A stretch of DNA of 64,000 nt from an uncultured bacterium (GTDB lineage: Bacteria > Bacillota_I > Bacilli_A > RFN20 > CAG-826): contig CASFQA010000002.1 of assembly GCA_949296775.1 (NCBI GenBank), positions 222,305 through 286,304 of the forward strand, read 5' to 3'. Position 1 is the first letter of the stretch. Every line of letters starts with the position of its first letter. Below the pieces are notes generated by a model. That model saw nothing but the letters and a program-made list of their open reading frames with translations, was not told the DNA's origin and made no database searches. The translations under genes and the position numbers were made by a program. This document shows, one piece after another, positions 22,120 to 30,592 of the stretch.

Positions 22120-22430
22120 TTAGAGGACGAGCGTTTCCTTAGTTTGGGCTCAAATCCGAGCCCTCATTAAAAATTCCGCCTTTACACCATATTTGGTTTT
22201 CAAATTATTTTCCGGGCAAAATTAAAACTAGCCGGGACTAAATTCGTCCTTCGTTAGTAAAGCAATTCGTTCCGACTTAATGACGTTCGACGGCCCACTT
22301 CTGCAAAACGTTTATGGCGAATGTGTCGGATTATCGGTTGTTTCAGTTAAGCGTTATCGGCGAAATGAAGTTGAACTGAAGTTTACTTCACTTCCACTTC
22401 ACTTCGAACTTCACTTCCAAATGAAGTAAC
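22120..22430. other. Non-coding gap with hairpin and one 66-bp repeat copy
   Basis: No gene is visible. GGGCTC (22146-22151) pairs with GAGCCC (22158-22163), a hairpin facing the truncated HRDC gene. The middle is AT-rich without clear signals, and the right end is the first copy of the 66-bp repeat. Confidence 0.5.
22363..22428. repeat. 66-bp direct repeat, copy 1 (downstream of AlbA_2 gene)
   Basis: The 66 bases match 23937-24002 in the same orientation with only two mismatches. The unit is built from the 9-mer AAGTGAAGT (minus-strand reading), repeated three times at 11-12-bp spacing, plus inverted ACTTCA elements. This copy ends three bases from the stop codon of the AlbA_2 gene. Confidence 0.9.
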
Positions 22431-23894
22431 TTAATCGACGTAGACTTTTTCTTTGACGGTTAGGTATTTTTTGGGGCGTTCGCCGTGATAGACGGCCAAA
22501 TACCCTTCATCCACTAGCCTTTGAATTACTTGCTTTCGGAAATAGGACGATGGCTGCAACGAAAGGCGTTCAGCGATCTCCCCAATTGTTTTTGGGCTAT
22601 TATAGCAGAACGCCAAAATGGACAAATCGTTCTGACCCTTCAGTTTGCTGATCGCTTGGATTTGATGGGCCTCCTTTTCCTTGGTGATGCCGCCGGCATA
22701 GCAAAGGTTAGCCAGCGTCAAAGCGAAGTATTGGCTATTCGCGGTCGCTCGCGGGCGGAAAACGGTTTGGTAGGGCTTGTATTCACTCTCGATCTTGTCG
22801 AAGCCCGTTCCATATTTGTCCATATAGTTGAATAGATTGAGGACGCTGCAGATTATATCGTTCCGTCGAAGCGGGGGGAGGCTCTTGAGGTCGGTCTCGT
22901 CCTGTAGATACCTTCCGCCGACGCAAGAACCCGGGGATATGATTTCCAGTCGGTCGAGATAAAGATTGACCTCGATTTGGCTGCCGTCGATGTAATAATT
23001 CCGATGGCCGATGGCGCTGGCGACGGCTTCGCTTATCGCTCGGTATGGATAGGAAAAGATTTCTTGGGCCCCAATGTCGAGTTTTTTGATGCCGGTGACG
23101 CTATGGCTTTGGATGTAATTAACGGCGAAGTGGAGCTCTTGAAGGAGATTGCCTTGAAATTTTTCTATGTTGCTTAATACCAAGCCGCCTTTGTCGTAAC
23201 CGGGGAAGGTGGTGCAGACCATAAGCGTCTTGCTGTCTTTGCAGGAATCCTTGAATAGGAGAGCCCCTTTGCTAAGGAAGCCGTTTTCGTCCATGAATCC
23301 TATGGAGATTAGTTGGTTCTTGGTTAGGTCTCGGTGATGCATCTTCCGATAGGAACTGAATAAATAACTGAAATCGGCTTCGTTGAATGCTTCTTTCGTC
23401 ATCAGGGCGTCATAGTGAACTCGCTCGGAATCGTACACCATGTTGCGAATCTCATCGGGCGTCGCGATTGAGACGCTGCCGAAGTTTCGGACGTAAATAG
23501 ACGAATAGCCGCCGTATTTGAGCATAACCGGTACATCGAGCGATTTCTCCACGTGGATCGCCAATACGTAACGGGCCGGTTTGGTGTTCGGCACCTCGAT
23601 GGGCTCATAGGTGATCTTCAAAGTTGGCGCGATGTGCTCTTTGACCATTCTTTGAACGAGCAACACGGTTTTGTCGACTGAGACGTGATCCATCGCCAAA
23701 ATCTTATGGGTTTGGTCCTCGACGCCGACATAGATGATGCCGCCTTGGGAATTGGCAAAAGCGCAGATTTCCTTGAGCCATGCGACTTCATAGTTATCTT
23801 TCCCGCTGGGGTTGGGGCCTTCGCGCAAAACGGCTTTGAATTCGGTCGTGTAGTTTTCCAAATCAACATTTGGCAATAAATCACTGATAACCAT
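22431..23894 (-). CDS. AlbA_2 (Schlafen/AAA_4-type) putative transcription regulator
   Basis: The 487-residue protein has an N-terminal AlbA_2 domain (ETTEFK-like NYTTEFKAVLREG, then EICAFANSQGGIIYVGVED), a central HATPase_c_4-like region (EAVASAIGHRNYY, LEIISPGSCVGGRY) and a C-terminal winged helix (KTIGEIAERLSLQPSSYFRKQVIQRLVDEGYL). Proteins of this architecture are annotated as DNA-binding regulators. ATG 23894 is chosen over ATG 23900 because GGGAGG is then eight bases away instead of two. A TATAAT lies just upstream and the 66-bp iteron repeat reaches its -35 region, suggesting autoregulation. A second repeat copy follows the stop codon. Confidence 0.85.
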   Translation of the reverse strand: MVISDLLPNVDLENYTTEFKAVLREGPNPSGKDNYEVAWLKEICAFANSQGGIIYVGVEDQTHKILAMDHVSVDKTVLLVQRMVKEHIAPTLKITYEPIEVPNTKPARYVLAIHVEKSLDVPVMLKYGGYSSIYVRNFGSVSIATPDEIRNMVYDSERVHYDALMTKEAFNEADFSYLFSSYRKMHHRDLTKNQLISIGFMDENGFLSKGALLFKDSCKDSKTLMVCTTFPGYDKGGLVLSNIEKFQGNLLQELHFAVNYIQSHSVTGIKKLDIGAQEIFSYPYRAISEAVASAIGHRNYYIDGSQIEVNLYLDRLEIISPGSCVGGRYLQDETDLKSLPPLRRNDIICSVLNLFNYMDKYGTGFDKIESEYKPYQTVFRPRATANSQYFALTLANLCYAGGITKEKEAHQIQAISKLKGQNDLSILAFCYNSPKTIGEIAERLSLQPSSYFRKQVIQRLVDEGYLAVYHGERPKKYLTVKEKVYVD

Positions 23895-23914
23895 AGGCAT
23901 ATCCTCCCACGAGT

Positions 23915-23943
23915 ATTATACCTCGAAGACAAAATGAAATGAA
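23915..23943 (-). promoter_or_regulatory. Promoter of the AlbA_2 gene
   Basis: On the minus strand a perfect TATAAT (23920-23915) lies 20 bases before the start codon. The expected -35 position (about 23938-23943) falls at the edge of the upstream 66-bp iteron repeat, so a protein bound there would touch RNA polymerase. Confidence 0.6.
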
Positions 23944-24002
23944 GTTGAACTGAAGTTTACTTCACTTCCACTTCACTTTGAACTTCACTTCAAAATGAAG
24001 TA
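23937..24002. repeat. 66-bp direct repeat, copy 2 (promoter side of AlbA_2 gene)
   Basis: This copy matches 22363-22428 at 64 of 66 positions. It contains three AAGTGAAGT 9-mers (minus strand) about one helical turn apart and a TGAAGT-TT-ACTTCA inverted pair. It lies immediately upstream of the regulator's promoter, as expected for an operator array. Confidence 0.9.
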
Positions 24003-24188
24003 GTCGAATCTATCGATGTTTTTTCCAAGGCAAACCTATAATCGAGCATATGGCTAAGGACTTAATTGGATAAAAGAGCACAGAAGATAGCTAAACGAAG
24101 CTCTTGCCCTTGTTTGTCCTAAACCGGAATGGTCGTCTTTGGTCAGTAATGTTGATCTACGCCATATCGAGTCGCTTTTAGATGGCAA

Positions 24189-25808
24189 TCAATAGATCTC
24201 TTCCACTTCTTGGGAGATTAACCGATCGAATTCCTCAATGGTGGTGACGCCGTCTTTCACTAGCTTCGCCGCCGCTTGCTTAAGCGAGATGAAGGAGGGG
24301 TCGTTGGTGACGATGTCCTTCTCGTAGACGGCGGTTCGCCCGATATAGCCGGTGTGGTTGCAATGCTCGCAGCCGCATTTTTCGTATATTTTCGTGCCGA
24401 CCGGCAAGCCGGTTAAAAGGGATTCGGGCTCATTGACAAGATGCTCTTTCTTGCAATCGGGGCAGAGCTTGCGGACTAATCGCTGGGATATGGCCCCGAT
24501 TAACGAGTCGGCCACGAGGTAGGGTTCCACCCCCATGTCGATAAGTCGGGTGATGGTGGTCACTGCGTCGTTGGTATGGATTGTGGTTAAAACCAGGTGG
24601 CCGGTGATGGCGGCTTGGACGGCGATGTGGGCGCTTTCTTCGTCGCGGATCTCCCCGATCATGATGATGTCGGGGTCTTGGCGGAGGATCGAGCGGAGGG
24701 CGCTCGCGAAGGTCAGCCCCGTCTTGGTGTTGACCTGCAGCTGGTTGACTCCCTCCATCTGGTTCTCGACCGGATCCTCGACCGTTTGGACGTTGACCCC
24801 TGGCCGATTCAGTTCTTTCAAAAACGAATAGAGGGTGGTGGTTTTCCCGGCCCCGGTCGGCCCGGTGCACATTAAGATGCCATGGGGCGAGGAGAGCATC
24901 TCACGGAACATCTTGGCCTCTAAAGGGGTATTGGCCAATTGGTCGATCGAGGTTTCGTCGCCGAGGGTGTTGAAGATCCGGATGACCACCTTTTCGCCGT
25001 AGATATTGGGGAGGGTCGAGATCCGGAAATCGTAGGCATGCTCGTTTAAGGTTCTGGTCAATTTGCCGTCTTGGGGCAACCGGCGTTCGGAGATGTCGAG
25101 GTTGGCGAGGATTTTATAACGGGCGACGACCGCTAAATAAAGGTTGGGGTCGATGTCGCAGTGGTGGAGCAATATCCCATCGATCCGGAAGCGGACCCGG
25201 ACCGATTTCTCCATCGGCTCGATATGGATGTCGCTGGCCCGGGCGTTGACCGCTTCCTGGAGGAGGGTATCGGCCAATAGGACCGATGGGGCGTTGACGT
25301 AATCGTTGAGCGTCAAAGCGGCGGCATTTTCCTGCTTGCCGAATTCTTTGGAGAATTCCTCGTTGGCCTGGTTCCGCCTTTCCTTGCCGGTCAAATTGGA
25401 GATGAGGGAACGGATGCCATCAACGCTGGAAAGGCCAAGCTTAAGGGGGCATTTTAGGAAATAGCTGTATAGTCGCATCTCCTGGGCTTTGAAAGGGGAA
25501 GCGGCGACGCAGAGGACCGATTTGTCGGGGAGTGACCGCCAAGGGATGACCTCGGTTTCCCTGATTAGCGACGGGGGGATGTCCTTGAGCAAGGAATCAT
25601 CGAGGTTATAAACCGAGACGTTGACGAAAGGGAGGTGGAATAAGGCGGCGGTTTTCCGGGCTAAATCGTTTTGATCCAATCGCTTATCATTTTGCAAAGC
25701 ATCCAATAACGAGGAACGGCTTTTATCGGCTTCCTCTTTAGCCCGATTAAGCGCCTCGGCCCCTAGATAGGGGCTAAGCCCGTCATAAACGTATTGATTG
25801 AGTTCCAT
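24189..25808 (-). CDS. pilB: Type IV pilus assembly ATPase, PilB/GspE family
   Basis: This hexameric ATPase powers pilus or pseudopilus extension. The 539-residue protein has an N-terminal MshEN-like domain (about residues 1-150), as in PilB rather than the shorter ComGA, then the ATPase core. Motifs are Walker A GPTGAGKTT, the Asp box, Walker B DIIMIGEIRDEESA with the following AITGHLVLTTIHTNDA His box, and a zinc-binding tetracysteine (CPDC with CGCEHC). It is followed upstream on the same strand by pilC ten bases away. No PilT retraction ATPase is in the window. Confidence 0.94.
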   Translation of the reverse strand: MELNQYVYDGLSPYLGAEALNRAKEEADKSRSSLLDALQNDKRLDQNDLARKTAALFHLPFVNVSVYNLDDSLLKDIPPSLIRETEVIPWRSLPDKSVLCVAASPFKAQEMRLYSYFLKCPLKLGLSSVDGIRSLISNLTGKERRNQANEEFSKEFGKQENAAALTLNDYVNAPSVLLADTLLQEAVNARASDIHIEPMEKSVRVRFRIDGILLHHCDIDPNLYLAVVARYKILANLDISERRLPQDGKLTRTLNEHAYDFRISTLPNIYGEKVVIRIFNTLGDETSIDQLANTPLEAKMFREMLSSPHGILMCTGPTGAGKTTTLYSFLKELNRPGVNVQTVEDPVENQMEGVNQLQVNTKTGLTFASALRSILRQDPDIIMIGEIRDEESAHIAVQAAITGHLVLTTIHTNDAVTTITRLIDMGVEPYLVADSLIGAISQRLVRKLCPDCKKEHLVNEPESLLTGLPVGTKIYEKCGCEHCNHTGYIGRTAVYEKDIVTNDPSFISLKQAAAKLVKDGVTTIEEFDRLISQEVEEIY

Positions 25809-25818
25809 TCGCTTCCTC

Positions 25819-27042
25819 CTATAGCCCGACCCCCTGGTCGATGCTGTTATACATATCGAACATCGGCAGGAACACCGATAGCATGATCAATAAGACCACG
25901 ACCGCCATGACGACGATCATTAGGGGTTCGAGGATTGAGGTGAATTTCTTGATGGCCTGCTTGTTCCGTTCCTCGTAATACTCGGCTAGCACATCGAAAA
26001 CCTGGGGGAGGTTCGAACTCTGCTCCCCGACCGACACCATCTCCAATAGCATCGGGGGAAAGAGGCCGGTGGACTCGAGCGAGCCGGCTAAGCGCCTCCC
26101 GTTATTGACCCCGATGGTCGCGTATTTGAATTTCGATTGGAAATAGGCGTTGCCGACGATGTTCTCGCTCGCCTTCATGCATTCCAATACCGGCAAGCCG
26201 GAGTTGAGCATGATGGCGAAGGAAGAGGCGAAGGAGGAGATGACGGTGGCCCGGATCATCCCTTTGAGGATCGGGGCGTTCCAGGAGAGGGTATTGAAGA
26301 AAAGCTTTCCTTGCTTGGTTTTGCGGAAAAGCCCTAGCAATAGTATGAAGGCGGCGATTCCTCCGAGCAAGAACAGCCAATAGTTGGTGAAGAAATCCGA
26401 GATGGAGATGACCACTTGGGTTATAAGGGGCAATTCGGCCCCGAGCTGTTCGAAGGTCGAGTTGAACTGGGGGATGACGACGTTCATCAGCAAGACGATG
26501 ACGGCAAAGATGACGATGACTAAGAAAAGCGGGTACATGAGTGCGCTTTTGGCATCGTTTTTGGTCTTTTGGGCATTCTGGTAATACTTAGCCGCCTTGC
26601 TAAGGGTTTCGGGCAAGGTCCCGGATAGCTCGCCGACGTAAACCATCGAGCAGAAGAAGTCGGGGAAGATCTTTTTGTGTTTCCGAAGCGCCTCTGACAA
26701 AGGCATGCCGATGAGGACATCCTCATAGGCGTCGGAGATGGCGTTTTTGAAGACGGTGCCGAATTTCTGTTTGCGCAAGGTATCCAGGCATTGGGAGATG
26801 GTGGCCCCGGCTTTGATCATGATGCCGAACTCCTGGCAGAAGGTGACGAATTCACCTGACGATACCCGGCTGGAGACGGCGAAGAAGTTCGAACGGCGTT
26901 TCTCCTTGATCAATTCGAACTCGAGCAAAGAGATGCCTTTGTCGGCGAGATCGGCCTTCAACGCGATCTCGTCGGCGGCGGTGACGTTGTCTTGGACCTT
27001 TTTGCCCGCGGCATTGATCCCTTTGAAATGGAAAATCGGCAT
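25819..27042 (-). CDS. pilC: Type IV pilus inner-membrane platform protein, PilC/GspF family
   Basis: The 407-residue protein has the two repeated T2SSF domains with three membrane helices. It begins with the PilC signature MPIFHFKGINAAGKKV and has FCQEFGIMIKAGATISQCLDTL in the first domain and FASSFAIMLNSGLPVLECM in the second. It forms the membrane platform that PilB turns to add pilins. It is the first gene of a two-gene minus-strand unit and is divergent from the major prepilin gene. Confidence 0.94.
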   Translation of the reverse strand: MPIFHFKGINAAGKKVQDNVTAADEIALKADLADKGISLLEFELIKEKRRSNFFAVSSRVSSGEFVTFCQEFGIMIKAGATISQCLDTLRKQKFGTVFKNAISDAYEDVLIGMPLSEALRKHKKIFPDFFCSMVYVGELSGTLPETLSKAAKYYQNAQKTKNDAKSALMYPLFLVIVIFAVIVLLMNVVIPQFNSTFEQLGAELPLITQVVISISDFFTNYWLFLLGGIAAFILLLGLFRKTKQGKLFFNTLSWNAPILKGMIRATVISSFASSFAIMLNSGLPVLECMKASENIVGNAYFQSKFKYATIGVNNGRRLAGSLESTGLFPPMLLEMVSVGEQSSNLPQVFDVLAEYYEERNKQAIKKFTSILEPLMIVVMAVVVLLIMLSVFLPMFDMYNSIDQGVGL

Positions 27043-27274
27043 AGGAAAGTCGCCCCTTGGGAGGGCTTTTAATAAAGTAAACCTTTTTCAATGAGAAAGG
27101 GAAGCAATATCGCCATCGCGACCGGAAAGGGGAATTTTCGTTGATAGCAGCGAAAGTAATTGAACCAATCGGACATTTTTTCGTGACGTCAACCATCGTT
27201 TTGGCTGGGAACGCTTGTCAAAACGGCAAAGAGAGGGTTATAATCCGACCCATTCCGAGAGAGGAAACACAGAA
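27043..27274. promoter_or_regulatory. Divergent pilus promoter region; plus-strand promoter at 27215-27244
   Basis: On the plus strand TTGTCA (27215-27220) and TATAAT (27239-27244) are separated by 18 bp and point into the first prepilin gene, with a GAGAGAGGA Shine-Dalgarno at 27258-27266. The pilC promoter should lie in the left half, but I see only weak -10 and -35 candidates there. Confidence 0.7.
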
Positions 27275-27802
27275 ATGAAAAATGTCAAGAAAACCCTGAA
27301 CAAAGCGTTCACCCTTATCGAACTAGTCGTCGTCATGGCGGTCATCGCCATTCTCGCCGGCGTCTCGGTCGGCGTTTATTTTGGGGTCATCAACAACGCC
27401 AACCAGTCGGCGGTCGACCAGGAGGCGGCCCAAGCCCGGGATGCGATTTTGCTTGAAACCTCTGGCCTTGGTCATGAAGGCGACGTGGCCGGTCTTGGCT
27501 TGTCAAAAGCGGTTATGAAAAACTCCACCGAGTTGGAATTGACTTTCTCCAGCGACGTTGAATCTTCGGCTGAATTCGACGATCCTGTGGATAATGCTTT
27601 AGAAGCCTTCTACTTGCTCTCCTTGTCTGAGGGTAATTCCGTTACCCTAGACGGCGAGATTTCTTTTAATGCACTGTTTGGAGCTGAATACGATTTAACC
27701 GGGACTGCTGCCGAAGCCAATGGTTCGTATGTGTACACGGTCACTGGTTTTCAATTCCAAAATGGTAATGGCAAAACCGCTGAAATCCATTTTGGTGAAT
27801 AA
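27275..27802 (+). CDS. Type IV prepilin, probable major pilin
   Basis: The 175-residue product carries a class III prepilin leader: a short basic stretch, then KAFTLIELVVVMAVIAILAGV. Cleavage would follow Ala12, leaving N-terminal Phe and Glu at mature position 5. The -1 residue is Ala where Gly is usual. The C-terminal globular domain is small and acidic with no cysteine pair. ATG 27275 is fixed by the Shine-Dalgarno nine bases before it. Its own strong promoter and its position opposite pilBC suggest it is the main subunit. The next gene repeats the same N-terminus. Confidence 0.88.
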   Translation: MKNVKKTLNKAFTLIELVVVMAVIAILAGVSVGVYFGVINNANQSAVDQEAAQARDAILLETSGLGHEGDVAGLGLSKAVMKNSTELELTFSSDVESSAEFDDPVDNALEAFYLLSLSEGNSVTLDGEISFNALFGAEYDLTGTAAEANGSYVYTVTGFQFQNGNGKTAEIHFGE

Positions 27803-27823
27803 CTTTTTACGGTCTTTCTAACT

Positions 27824-30049
27824 ATGTTCAATGCATTGAAAAAATATAAGAGGAGCAAAGCTTTTACCCTCATTGAGTTAGTCGTGGTAATGGCGGTTAT
27901 CGCTATTTTAGCCGGTGTATCCGTTGGGGCCTATTTTGGGATTACAAACAATGCCAACGAATCGGCTACCGAGCAGTTTGCTAAGCAAGCTCAGGATCTC
28001 TTCACCATTAAATCCGTCAGTGATAATAAGAAGTATTCCTCGCTTGATGACATGGCGGCCGATTTTATCAGCAATGACCTTGACGAAAATGGCTTAGACA
28101 AAACCCAAGTAAACTATGTGATGCTCGATAAAGGAGAGGGCGAAGCACAAGATGTCCTTTTTGTCTTCAATTCTTCGAAGTGGGTTTGCTCCGTCTATGA
28201 CGGACGGCAGTTCAGCGAACTTTCCGACTACTACTCAAGCTTCGAGGATATGGCTAACGATTTTGCCAAGATGGAAATCCTTGAAGGTTATGATGTTGGT
28301 ACTTTAATCGCCGTTGAGGACAAGGAAGGACTTTTGAATTTCTATCAGTATGGTGATTCCTATCTGCGTAAAGCGATAAAGGTCACTTATTCTGACACTG
28401 ATTACTTTGTTCCCAACGGGCAAACTTTAATCAAAACCGTTTCTTTGGTTCCTGATTTAGCTTCGGTCGCGGATGCTTCGAACGTTTATGAGCGGCAATA
28501 TTACGACGCCAGCAATAAGCCGATCGATGTCAAGAAACGCATTTTTTCCAGTTTCGGGGCGAGTGATAGTTTAAAGATCGACGATTCCTCCGCCTACGTT
28601 TATAACGACTTGAACAACATCACAATAGCTTCTGCGCCCTTAAGTGACGGCGCTTCTTCTTTAAATCTTTCTAGTGGCACCTACCAATTCATGGTTACCG
28701 GTGTGAGCACTGAGAGATACGAATTGTCGCATAATTACTATGCCAAGGACTTTAATGAGTTTAATTCGTTGTTGAATAAGAATGGCAACAACTCCGTGCC
28801 GCATGATATCTATGTTGGGACAAACGCCACGATTGAGAAGAGCCTTTCATTATCGTCTGGATCTTCGATTTATGTTGGATGGAATGTTGCTGATTTAAAA
28901 AAAGGCTTTGTTAGCAACGGAATTAATCCTAACACTCCTAGCAGTGGCGATTGTGTTCCTTCGACTTTGACTATCCCAAGTGGTGTTACCGTTACGATTA
29001 ACGACGGTAACTTTATCGTCAGCTCTTTGGTTTTGGGCCACGATAATGATAATAGTGTCACTAAAAGCACCCTTGTCTTTGATTATTCAGGTAAAGCGGC
29101 TGGCAAGGTAAATGTCGAGGGGAATATTAAAATGGTCTCCTCATATTTGGATGTTAGCGGCAACGTTACCGGCTCGAATTTATCTGAATCCCCTCGCATT
29201 TTCATTGATAAAGATTCGAAAATAAATTGCCTGCTTAATATTTACAATTTTAGCGGCGGACTAAAAACTCTTTCCTTTAAAATCGGCGGAGTTTTCCCTT
29301 TCAACAAGTATGGCATCTTTGCTTTTAATGTTCCTTTAGAAATGGAAGCCGGAGGCGAGTTCCAAGGAACCGCCTACTTGTATATGCTAAGTAAAATCTA
29401 TCCCTTAGATATTGTTCTTGTCGGCGGATCTGAATATGCACAGGGAGAAGCGCCTGTTTTAATAATGAAGTACGGCAAAACTAATATATATTGGGAAAAC
29501 ACTGATATTATTGGCGAAACTCATGATCGTTTGGTATTTAAATTTGCTGGAGACATGGATGATGGGCAATTCAAAAAGTCTGTTTCTTTGGCTTCAATAG
29601 ATTATCAAATCCCATTTCCTTTTTATAACATGGGGATAATTATTTCCGGGTCGGCCAACTTTGATGATATTCAGATGAAAATGCTGCCCGGTTCTTTTGT
29701 TAAAGTCTCAGAAAACACTGATATAACCATCACTAAAAAAGCCATCTTTTATTCTCAATATCAATTTGCTAGCGGCTCATATACCAATTATAACATCGAT
29801 GCAAAAACCCCGGCTGCTTATATAGAATTTCCGGAGAACGGCAAGTATTCATTAAATTTCGATGGCGCAGAGATTGGGGGACTTATTAAGGCCCCGGAAT
29901 CTGAGCCTGTATCGGGATCCGCTATTTCTAGCATCATTAGAACTTACGGCGGAGAGTCTGGCCCAATGTGTTTCAAGGAAGTTCTTAATGGTAGCGCTGG
30001 TGATCCAAAAACCCGCGTTCCTGCCGTTTACCAGATGGTCAGTTTTTGA
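27824..30049 (+). CDS. Giant prepilin-like surface protein (741 aa)
   Basis: Residues 1-45 copy the leader and helix of the preceding pilin (SKAFTLIELVVVMAVIAILAGVS), with Ala13 at -1 and Glu18 at +5. The remaining 690 residues are unlike any standard pilin: a mixed region to about residue 230, then a long stretch rich in Ser, Asn, Ile and Val with repeated short strands, consistent with a beta-solenoid. It could be a tip adhesin carried by the pilus. The latter half is markedly more AT-rich than its neighbours, which suggests a different origin. A good terminator follows. Confidence 0.8.
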   Translation: MFNALKKYKRSKAFTLIELVVVMAVIAILAGVSVGAYFGITNNANESATEQFAKQAQDLFTIKSVSDNKKYSSLDDMAADFISNDLDENGLDKTQVNYVMLDKGEGEAQDVLFVFNSSKWVCSVYDGRQFSELSDYYSSFEDMANDFAKMEILEGYDVGTLIAVEDKEGLLNFYQYGDSYLRKAIKVTYSDTDYFVPNGQTLIKTVSLVPDLASVADASNVYERQYYDASNKPIDVKKRIFSSFGASDSLKIDDSSAYVYNDLNNITIASAPLSDGASSLNLSSGTYQFMVTGVSTERYELSHNYYAKDFNEFNSLLNKNGNNSVPHDIYVGTNATIEKSLSLSSGSSIYVGWNVADLKKGFVSNGINPNTPSSGDCVPSTLTIPSGVTVTINDGNFIVSSLVLGHDNDNSVTKSTLVFDYSGKAAGKVNVEGNIKMVSSYLDVSGNVTGSNLSESPRIFIDKDSKINCLLNIYNFSGGLKTLSFKIGGVFPFNKYGIFAFNVPLEMEAGGEFQGTAYLYMLSKIYPLDIVLVGGSEYAQGEAPVLIMKYGKTNIYWENTDIIGETHDRLVFKFAGDMDDGQFKKSVSLASIDYQIPFPFYNMGIIISGSANFDDIQMKMLPGSFVKVSENTDITITKKAIFYSQYQFASGSYTNYNIDAKTPAAYIEFPENGKYSLNFDGAEIGGLIKAPESEPVSGSAISSIIRTYGGESGPMCFKEVLNGSAGDPKTRVPAVYQMVSF

Positions 30050-30062
30050 TCTTCTTTATTTT

Positions 30063-30087
30063 GCCGCGACAGGTTCGCGGCTTTTTT
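30063..30087 (+). terminator. Rho-independent terminator after the giant prepilin gene
   Basis: GCCGCGA (30063-30069) pairs perfectly with TCGCGGC (30075-30081), followed by six T. It ends the plus-strand pilin transcript just before the convergent pseudopilin gene. Confidence 0.9.
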
Positions 30088-30139
30088 CATCGCAAAACCT
30101 TCCATTAATTAGGCTTCTGCTGCCTTTTTCACTTGTTTG

Positions 30140-30592
30140 TTATTGGTTCAGAAACACGCTGAAGCGCAGGACAGGGCTATTCCCAAAGCTGATCGTGTAT
30201 TCAACTACTCTATTCCCGGCATCGAAGGAAGAGGTTAGTCCATATCCATCCTTGCCGTTATATAAGACGGTCCTATTCTCCTCTTCGATTCTCACTAAGT
30301 CATAGGCCTCATTGTCATAGACGTAGTCTTTAGTCGGCGTATTGAATAGAAGGACCTCGTTTTCATTCGTGGCCAGCTCTTGACTGTAGGTCTTACCCGT
30401 CTCGGAATTGGCGTACTCCCTGATCATATAGGCGATATCCGAAGCCACGTCATAGTCCCGGTCCTGCTCGCGAAGCAGGCCATTCATTGAAAGGGAGAAG
30501 TAAAGGAAAGTACCTACCGAGCCGATGATAACCGCGGTCAAAGCCAAGGAGACGACGAGTTCAACGAGGGTAAAGGCCTTCAGCTTCTTCAT
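30140..30592 (-). CDS. Pseudopilin (minor prepilin)
   Basis: The 150-residue protein starts MKKLKAFTLVELVVSLALTAVIIG, a short class III leader with Ala at -1 and Glu at +5. The body is a small globular domain ending in a beta strand-rich segment, like PilW/GspJ or ComGF-type minor pilins. The start at 30592 overlaps the prepilin peptidase stop by four bases (ATGA), which rules out the longer upstream reading. It is the last gene of a seven-gene minus-strand operon. Confidence 0.85.
   Translation of the reverse strand: MKKLKAFTLVELVVSLALTAVIIGSVGTFLYFSLSMNGLLREQDRDYDVASDIAYMIREYANSETGKTYSQELATNENEVLLFNTPTKDYVYDNEAYDLVRIEEENRTVLYNGKDGYGLTSSFDAGNRVVEYTISFGNSPVLRFSVFLNQ

Noticed and set aside
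22363-24002. CRISPR-like repeats
   Set aside because: Only two long copies with a gene between them and no regular spacers or cas genes.
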